Of a stretch of DNA of 64,000 nucleotides, positions 56,999 to 64,000 are shown piece by piece. The translations under genes and the position numbers were made by a program. Numbering within the stretch: the first letter of the stretch is position 1; the number at the start of each line of letters is the position of its first letter. Location of the stretch: NCBI GenBank assembly GCA_036924255.1, contig JAUPFN010000027.1, positions 3,550,735 to 3,614,734 of the forward strand. The letters run 5' to 3'. This DNA is from Apodemia mormo. Its lineage: Eukaryota > Arthropoda > Insecta > Lepidoptera > Riodinidae. The notes beneath the pieces were generated by a model, which was not told the DNA's origin, did not search any database, and saw nothing but the letters and a program-made list of their open reading frames with translations.

Positions 56999-57272
56999 TT
57001 GGTTCGGACATGTAGAAAGAATGGCAGATGAAAGGTTAACAAAACAGATATACAATGCGAATGTGGAAGGATGTAGGTACCAGGGAAGACCAAGACTGAC
57101 ATACCACGATCAGATCGATCGAGTACTGTCCGAAGGTGGTGTCAAGAGTCTTCGCAACCGGCGTGTATGTATGAAGAGAGTGATGAATGTGGAGGAAGCG
57201 AGACAAGCCTGCAAGGATCGTGATGTATGGCACTCGGTTCTCTCTGCCTACCCCGTAAGGGATCTGGCGTGA
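56999..57272 (+). mobile_element. LINE C-terminal fragment inserted in the transposase
   Basis: Reads WFGHVERMADERLTKQIYNA, GRPRLTYHDQID and the LSAYPVRDLA end, the extreme C-terminus of a LINE ORF. The in-frame host sequence resumes exactly at SGD (57411) and MN (56998), so the insertion bounds are clear. Clade (RTE-like or CR1-like) uncertain. Confidence 0.8.
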
Positions 57273-57413
<141 letters not shown>

Positions 57414-58581
57414 CACTTTTTGTTTGTGACTTGAAAACCAAACAAGCATTCCCCACAAAGCCTTCTCCGGCATGAATGATACTAAATCTTTGTCCTTTAG
57501 AGATGGGCTCTAATACTCCAACTGAATTTTTTGAACTATAAAATAACAGAGCAGAATATAAAAATTAGCATGGTACAGTTAGATAAATACATAATATTCC
57601 AATAATATGTTACAGTTAGTAGTAAGTAGACAACATGTAATTTGTCTCAACATTATGCTTCAAAGTGTAAATTAAATAATTCTACAGTTAGTTTGTGAAT
57701 TGTTGAATCAGTTTCATTAATGTTTGCATTCGTTTTTAATACTTTTTATTTGGTATTTAAGATTATATAACTATATTTACACATACATGCAAATAATGAG
57801 CACGTCAAGCATGATCTTTCTATTGTTTTTACTATTTCTGAATCGAAAACAAATTTGTTTTATATACTGTCTGCGTATCCCCGACTGCCTGTGAATCCAA
57901 TCTCTTCTTTAAGTAGATAAAGTAACTTATTCACTATTGGTATTTCTTTTGTCGAAGTTTAAAATTCATGTAGGTATATTTCGCCTACGAACACCAATAT
58001 CAAAATTGTCCTTTTTTATAAAAAAAATTATCCTTCCCTGCTTTCCTATTTATTACTGGATGATGCTTCAGCCAATCTTCCTTCATTTCCAATTCTGGCA
58101 ACTGTACATAAAGATATACCTGAAATCGTATTTTCTTTTAATATCGTAAAACAGAAAATATCTTTCACCTGCCTACAAAATATGAATTAGTATTCTTGAT
58201 AATAATGGGTAAATGAACAAGGTATCGTATGGTATCACTTACCTGTTGCAGCTGCGACACGCTCATTTACTCTTTCAAATGGAATAATCGGGGCTCTACA
58301 TTGCTTTTCTTTCATAAAAAATCCTTTACTTTATAAGCACCATCTCTCTAACACCACTTTTTATCAATTTTGGTATGTTTTAAGTATTTGGTATGTTTAA
58401 CTTTATTGAAATTTAGGCAATTGAAATTTTATGGAACCACAACTACAGCTGTCTGTCAACAGTGACGCTTTATAAGATGACGGCGTTAGTTCTAATTTCG
58501 GCCACGTGCCAAAAGATCCTTGTAGCGCTGTACAATCATATTTATTACTTAACATGATTCTAAACTACTAAGCTTGTTTTT

Positions 58582-58792
58582 GGAACGAAGTTCCTTACGG
58601 CAGGCTTGGAGGGGATAGGGATTTTGCTGCGCGACCGAACTGAAAAAAATGTGATAGTAAAACCGTAAGAAAAATGCGTGGAATAAAAGCGTTAAATGAG
58701 ACGTGCGCAGGCGCGACAGTCGCGTACACAAGCGAGTAGTGCCGTTTAGCCGAAGGAAGTTCGTTCCTACCTGGTGTCCCGCGACACCACAT
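58582..58792. repeat. Dispersed repeat E, copy 2
   Basis: GGAACGAAGTTCCTTACGGC at the left; GGAAGTTCGTTCCTACCTGG and GTGTCCCGCGACACC at the right, as in copy 1 at 22915. The interior is diverged. Class unresolved. Confidence 0.6.
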
Positions 58793-59500
58793 CATTTTTT
58801 TTCAAATTATACAATCAATAAATCTTTACAAGAGCTTTTGAATAAAACTTAATCAAACTTTATATTTGCTCTGTGTCAAAATATATACTATATGCAAAAT
58901 ATATAACGCAGCGAATTTATCTAAAAATGACGGCACTACCTACTCCACTCCACGCGAAGCCTCGTGATCCGCGCTCAGCTTGTCAAATTCTTTGATTCTT
59001 TAGCTATCCAGCGATATAATTAGATTTTGTATGTTGATAATTGTTATGTCGCACCAAACTTTATCCCCCAATTTTGTTATCATCAGTTTTTTGAACTGTT
59101 CTCACTATGAAAGCAAATTTAAAGACGTATTCACGTCAAAATCAATCCCTAAGGGCGTGAATTAGGGGATGATTTGTGTAAAAAATTATATCGATCGAGC
59201 GAACCTGCGCTAATCGTCTAGTATTGTAATACCTACACTAAGTCCTGTTATTGCAATGTCTAGACTTGAAGCAGTTAAGATAAGCGTTGCAGACTATATT
59301 TATATTTGAGAATGAACTCGCATATCCATAGGGTTGCTACTTCACATATCAATTAATAAAAAAAAATTTTTTTTTCAAAACCACGTTTACATAAAAAATT
59401 GTTACAAAAAACATGAGGCTATTGGTGTCTTTTTTTAAATACATTTTCACTATTGGTGGAAGGCACCGGTCTTCTGTAAGAAAAGATTCTCATTATAAGA
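58793..59500. other. No gene seen
   Basis: Mixed-composition sequence without coding frames. No repeat boundaries recognised. Confidence 0.4.
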
Positions 59501-59747
59501 GTAGTTGTGCCTGCAACTTCGTCCGCGTGGAAAAGTTTCTTAAGTAAAAGTTCGAGGTTTTACGTGCATAGTTCCTGTACCCCTGGGATTTCCGGAATAA
59601 ATACTATCCTATGTCCTTTCTCAGGTTTTAAACTATTTTTGTGCTAAATTTTATCCAAATCGGTTAAGTGGTTTAGGCGTGAAGAATAGACACACAGATA
59701 GACACAGACAGAGTTAATTTCGTATCTACAATATTAGTATGGATAGA
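59501..59747 (-). mobile_element. Helitron, diverged copy
   Basis: Minus strand starts TCTATCCATACTAATATTGT after host A, with the interior AAACCACTTAACCGATTTGG. It ends in GACGAAGTTGCAGGCACAAC with CTAC in place of CTAG. Confidence 0.75.
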
Positions 59748-59859
59748 TTAAAGCAACCGATACACCGGGAACAACATTATTTTACATATAAGGTGTATTG
59801 GTGTCACAAACTAGTTTTGCTCTAAAAAATAAAACGCCATGTTGTCAGCAGTCAGCAGT

Positions 59860-59940
59860 AGCTAAGTTGGTTAGAGTGTGGCAGCCACTGACCAGGTCGT
59901 CTGTTCAAATCGTGTCGTGTAGAAATTTTGTTAATTAAGT
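59860..59940 (+). repeat. tRNA-like SINE head
   Basis: GTAGCTAAGTTGGTTAGAGT (A box) and CTGTTCAAATCGTGTC (weak B box) in the order of a tRNA. There is no closed acceptor stem, so this is a SINE head or tRNA pseudogene rather than a gene. Confidence 0.5.
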
Positions 59941-59993
59941 TTTTATGTTTCCCAAGCACAAAATATGTACTAAAATACATCTAAGGTCATTCC

Positions 59994-60254
59994 ATAATAG
60001 GTGAAAGTATTTAAACCCAGTATTCGGTACGTCTAATCAAAGACATCCAGCTAAAAACAGATGTCATTCAAGGGTGTAAAACTTTGTTTTGTACGAATAA
60101 AATTTCGTATACGAATAAAATTTCGTATACGAATAAAATTTCATACAAATCAAAAAGTTTTAAACCCTTGAATGACTTTTGTTTTTAGCTGGATATCTTT
60201 AGTTAGACGTACCGAACGCTGTGTTAAAATATTTTCATCTATTATGGAATGATC
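59994..60254. mobile_element. Foldback MITE with ~100-bp TIRs and TA duplication
   Basis: 261 bp; left AGGTCATTCCATAATAGGTG and right (complement) GATCATTCCATAATAGATGA continue pairing for about 100 bp, including ATCCAGCTAAAAACA and GTCATTCAAGGGT. TA flanks both ends. The loop holds three tandem TACGAATAAAATTTCGTA units. Tc1/mariner-type by target site. Confidence 0.85.
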
Positions 60255-60614
60255 TATCTATATATCTAGTTTTGCTCGTTTTATACGATGTAAATAAATC
60301 TTGTGTATTTAGTCTAATAATACCATACTAGCGATCATCTGGAAGAAATTCGACCATTACTCTTCTAAATCTTTACCCATTTTTAGCTTACCCGTTTGAT
60401 CAGAGACTAAACAATAAAATCTCTTTTACGAATGACAACAAGCAATATTATACGTATCAAATGAATAGGAGTTCGTGTAATGTTTAGTTTTATTAATTTA
60501 ATCTGTTTTTCATCATCTAAACTTTAACTGTGCCAAATTTCATACGCTTTTGTTCGCACAATTGTCGTAAAAAGAGGTACAAAGTTTTCACTTTACGTAT
60601 AATACACTGCTATA

Positions 60615-60813
60615 TCTACACTAATATTATAGAGAATAGATTTGATTGTAAGTTTGTAATAGATAAATTCAAAAACTACTTAACCGATTTCAAAAATTCT
60701 TGTACTTATGGGAAGCTATTATTAATTTGAAATTACATAGGCTACTTTTACCCGAACAAGCAAGAAAAGCAATGGTGTTGGGTCACGTGAACAAAGCTGC
60801 TGGCAACAACTAG
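60615..60813 (+). mobile_element. Short Helitron, 199 bp
   Basis: A|TCTACACTAATATTATAGAG start; TGCTGGCAACAACTAG|T end; interior AACTACTTAACCGATTTCAA is typical. No clear GC stem near the 3' end. Confidence 0.82.
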
Positions 60814-61272
60814 TCTAATGATAGGCAACGTAAATGTCTGTAATTTGGACGTAGTTAAACGAAAAGGATCCAATCCACAATAAGGTCGAAAATGAGTTAA
60901 GTGCACCAAACTGATGCTAAACATCAATACAATTGGCCAGTAAAAAACATCTATGCAAAAATAGCTCACTATTACTTTATTCAACGTCAGAACTAGTCCC
61001 CATGTATGGCACGTTAAAAATTTAAAAAATATCCAAATTGAAACTTCAATATTTCTAAACTGATTTTGTGTGGATTGGATTCTGTTCGTGTAACTACATC
61101 CAATTTAGCCTTAAATGTGTTAAATAAGTTTTATTTAAATAAAATTGAATTTATCGCTTTCCTCTTGCACCACCGCAGCTGTTTAAGTTTCTAAATACAT
61201 TTACCAATTTTTACTGACATAAGTGGAAAACGTACAATATAAACATGTTTTACCGACGCAATAATTACGTTT

Positions 61273-61755
61273 TTTATCATAAAATAGCAAACAAGCAGAC
61301 GTATCTCCTGATGGAAAGATAAACTACCGGCTATAGATACCTAAGATGTTAATAGTGCATTGCTATCCATGTGGCGGGATGGCGATGCCACATGCATAAG
61401 TCTACCTTAACCTCCAAACCAGAATATGAGTGCTAAGTGTGAGTTTTTCTTTTCGCATTCGATCGTAAGCGCGTTTGGAGTTTACTAGGAATTTTTATGT
61501 GATTTGTATGTAATTTTCTTACGTTTACCACCTAGTGGTAAACGTAAGAAACCAGTTTACCACTAGGTGGCGCTGTACAAATCACATAAAAATTCCTAGT
61601 AAACTCGAAACGCGCTCATGATCGAATGCGAAAAGAACAACTCACACTTAGCACTATGATAATGACAAGCATTAACGCTATTGCGGCAGGAATAGGTAAG
61701 GCGAAGTACCCGGACGAAACGTTGCGGAACTCTACCACGTTACCTTCAACTAAAT
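61273..61755 (-). repeat. SINE-B split by the fourth hairpin element
   Basis: Tail and body at 61273-61428 and remainder at 61656-61755 (GACAAGCATTAACGCTATTG, GGAATAGGTAAGGCGAAGTA). The head is missing. The interrupted site is ATG within the ACACGACAGCGACAAG region. Confidence 0.9.
61429..61655. mobile_element. Foldback hairpin element, copy 4 (227 bp)
   Basis: Same arms as copies 1-3 (AGTGCTAAGTGTGAG and complement), exact ATG duplication (61426-61428, 61656-61658). The centre is rearranged: GTTTACCACCTAGTGGTAAA forms its own palindrome, and only the right arm keeps the full CCACTAGGTGGCGCTG. Confidence 0.92.
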
Positions 61756-61857
61756 GAAATTTTGAAGCTCTTAGTGACATGTAAGACAACCTTCATTAAA
61801 TTTAAGGTAAATTGAAATACATATTTAGATAATAATTTCTTCTATTTAAATGCTTTT

Positions 61858-62226
61858 TTTTATGTCATAAGATAGCAAACAAGCAGATGGGTATCAGGAT
61901 TTCTGGTAAGAGTCAACCATCGCCTATAGACACCAAAGATGTTAATGGTGCGTTGCTATCTTGTGGCGAGGTCTAATGCCACATGCATAAGTTTACCGGC
62001 TACCTTACCCTCCAAACCGGAACACGACAGCGACAAGCACTGACGCTATTGCGGCAGGAATAGGTAAGGCGGTGGTACCAGACCCGGGCGAGACAATGCA
62101 GAACTCTACCACCTAGTAGCCACGATGGTAGTGACTCGATAGCCAATCGGTCGCCTTTTACGACCTGCCTGGCAGAACGGCAGTTGGCCTATTCTTCAAA
62201 GGAGGCCGGGACCAACACGGCGAAAA
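61858..62226 (-). repeat. SINE-B, complete young copy
   Basis: Full length and close to the copies at 34690 and 43692; a small change after GCAGATGGGT alters the CTCCTGATGG block. Confidence 0.93.
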
Positions 62227-62337
62227 AATAAATTTTAAAGTATTTAAATAAAAGTTGGCGCATGCCAGTTTTAGTAATTTAAGTAAATGTAAAAATTTAA
62301 ACTCTGTGTTATTTCTCTAAGAAATGAGTGTATCTTA

Positions 62338-62556
62338 TAAGTCGGGTTTGATCCCCGATGGGGAAAGGCATTTATGTGATGAGCATAAGTGTATTTCCAG
62401 GTTTGGGTGTTTATTAAATCTATTCCAGTATTTATATATGTATTTCTATGTATTAGTATCGTTGACTAATACCCATAACACAAGCAAATAATTTGCTTAT
62501 TTTGGGGTTAGATCAGTCAGTGTAATTTGTCCCGTGAATATTTATTTATTTATAAG
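62338..62556 (+). repeat. SINE-A, head-truncated
   Basis: Begins at the B box (GGGTTTGATCCCCGATGGGG) and continues with the standard body to a TTTATTTATTTAT tail. Confidence 0.9.
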
Positions 62557-62737
62557 TGATAACCTTACGTATGAAAGTGAGTTGCTGGCTCGACTGTGAA
62601 AATGATCCCGTCGCAATGCAAAACCCAAACAATCGTCGGCGAACTTGATATTTAGGAATCCAATTACTCTTTGTGCAATTCTTGCAAATAAATGAACTTG
62701 AGTTTGAATTTACAAGTTGGCTGTTAAAACTGTATTA

Positions 62738-63404
62738 TGCGTTCCAACTGAGGATAGGACTGTCAGGAAGGCAAGGTATATTGCTCCGCATTTTGCAAAA
62801 ACTTCATAATTGATGAGTAAGGTGTGCAAAAATTTCTAACAAAGAAATACTTAAAAAACATATATTTTTATTATACCTAGTTGGTATATTTTTTAGATAT
62901 CCATCAGATCGTGTTACCATGTATTAAAATAAGGCGTAAAATAACTAACACGACTTTCATATATACATAATATATGAACGGCTAGACTGATATATTTTAC
63001 TTTTTTTTTATTGATGAATATTGTATTTTAATACTTTTTAGCCTATTCTGGACAAAGACAACCCAAAATCACAAAAATCGCAACAAACCCCCGTCGTTCT
63101 TGACTTATATGTGGTGTAACTAACACGACCTTCTTATATATCCATGGGTGTACCCAGGTTCTGGGCCAGAGGGGGAGGGGCAATCGTAACATTTTAAGAC
63201 CCAGGTTCTGGTCCAGGGGTGGGGGCAACCGTCACATTTTAAGACTATATTTTTATGTTATTATATGTTTATCTAAAAAAATATATATAGATTTATAAAA
63301 AGAATAATTCATCTATATGAACAGCTTTTTTGCTGACATTACTAATTTCACACTTATGATACGAAGTTGATAACAAGCGTGATCCTATTCTCAGTTGGAA
63401 CGCA
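62738..63404. mobile_element. TA-flanked TIR element, 667 bp
   Basis: TGCGTTCCAACTGAGGATAG and the complement of the right end TGCGTTCCAACTGAGAATAG match 21 of 22 bases; TA on both sides (62736-62737, 63405-63406). No transposase. A 47-bp direct duplication lies inside (63152-63245). Probably a non-autonomous Tc1/mariner-type element. Confidence 0.8.
63152..63245. repeat. 47-bp direct duplication
   Basis: ACCCAGGTTCTGGGCCAGAG at 63152 and ACCCAGGTTCTGGTCCAGGG at 63199, each ending CACATTTTAAG or a close variant. Confidence 0.85.
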
Positions 63405-63462
63405 TAGTACATCAGCGAAGTCAAAGCAATCCCCACACCGCTGTACATACTGAAGCGGGTTT

Positions 63463-63830
63463 TTTTTTATATCATAAAATACCAAACAAGCAGATGGGTC
63501 TCCTGATGGAAAGAGTCAACCATCGCCTATAGACATCAAAGGTGTTAATGGTGCGTTTCTATCTTGTGGCGAGGCCTAATGCCACATGCATAAGTTTACC
63601 GGCTACCTTACCTTCCAAACCGCAATACGACAGTGAAAAGCACTGACGCTATTGCGGCAGGAATAGGTAAGGCGTTGGTACCAGACCCGGGCGAGTAAAT
63701 GCAGAACTCTACCACCTAGTAGCTACGATGGTAATGACTCGATAGCCAATCGGTCGCCTTTAACGACCTGCCTGGCAGAACGGCAGTTGGCGTATTCTTC
63801 AAATGAGCCCGGGACCAACACGGGGGTGTC
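63463..63830 (-). repeat. SINE-B, complete
   Basis: Poly(T) tail (TTTTTTTTATATCATAAAAT) to CCGGGACCAACACGGG; slightly more diverged than the three youngest copies. Confidence 0.92.
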
Positions 63831-63952
63831 AGTTATTCGGTTCTGCCGAATATGTATAAAAATGGTTACTTTAATTTTGAAAAATGTTCACGCACGGTCA
63901 CCAGTGCATAGAAATCAAAGTTCATCGTTTACAGCGATTTGCGGAACTCATG

Positions 63953-64000
63953 ACTGTCGTTGGTCGAGTGGTTAGCGACCCTGACAACGCTCGGGTTCGA
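63953..64000 (+). repeat. SINE-A head, cut by window end
   Basis: GTCGTTGGTCGAGTGGTTAG (A box) and the beginning of the B box, CTCGGGTTCGA, at the last base. Confidence 0.85.

Overview
This is AT-rich nuclear DNA from a lepidopteran, most likely a butterfly. Three lines of evidence point there: ommochrome-binding-protein-like genes, Helitrons with typical lepidopteran ends (A|TC...CTAG|T), and several dense SINE families including a tRNA-derived one. Assignment to Nymphalidae is only an impression from the SINE types. SINE-A to SINE-D, repeat E and repeat F are local names used here.

Only three host genes are convincing. All are paralogous secreted proteins of the ommochrome-binding protein type: OBP-like 1 (minus, 9348-10175, 275 aa), OBP-like 2 (plus, 32610-33602, 330 aa) and OBP-like 3 (minus, 37998-39005, 335 aa). 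Each coding region lies in one exon, and each has a splice-acceptor-like sequence 6-8 nt before the ATG. They therefore share a leader intron and are not retrocopies. The leader exons were not located.

Nearly everything else is mobile or repetitive. 1.3-9.1 kb: broken LINEs, a Helitron invaded by a LINE, SINE-B copies, a Mutator-like MITE. 10.8-17.5 kb: small inverted-repeat elements, a hAT MITE, a Helitron, degenerate tandem blocks. 18.1-19.3 kb: a GC-rich 44-bp array with a 449-bp higher-order unit. 19.9-30.8 kb: foldback hairpins, then a long decayed hAT-like element and a short derivative of it with the middle deleted. 31.8-41.8 kb: a (TA)n cruciform, two OBP-like genes, hAT and Harbinger elements. 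41.9-48 kb: LINE remains, including a nearly complete Jockey-type pseudogene. 48.6-54.5 kb: microsatellites, a third hairpin, four related Helitrons, an 860-bp tandem duplication. 55.4-58.5 kb: a Tc1/mariner-superfamily element with TA target sites, 29-bp inverted ends and an intron-containing transposase pseudogene. 59.5-64 kb: Helitrons, two TA-flanked MITEs, more SINEs and a fourth hairpin.

No bacterial-type operon, CRISPR array, rRNA or functional tRNA gene was seen. The most notable observations are the Tc1/mariner-type element with an unusually long catalytic spacing, the 213-bp hairpin family carrying paired CTCF-like motifs, and the hAT deletion derivative whose parent is adjacent. 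All calls come from reading the sequence; no database search was run.
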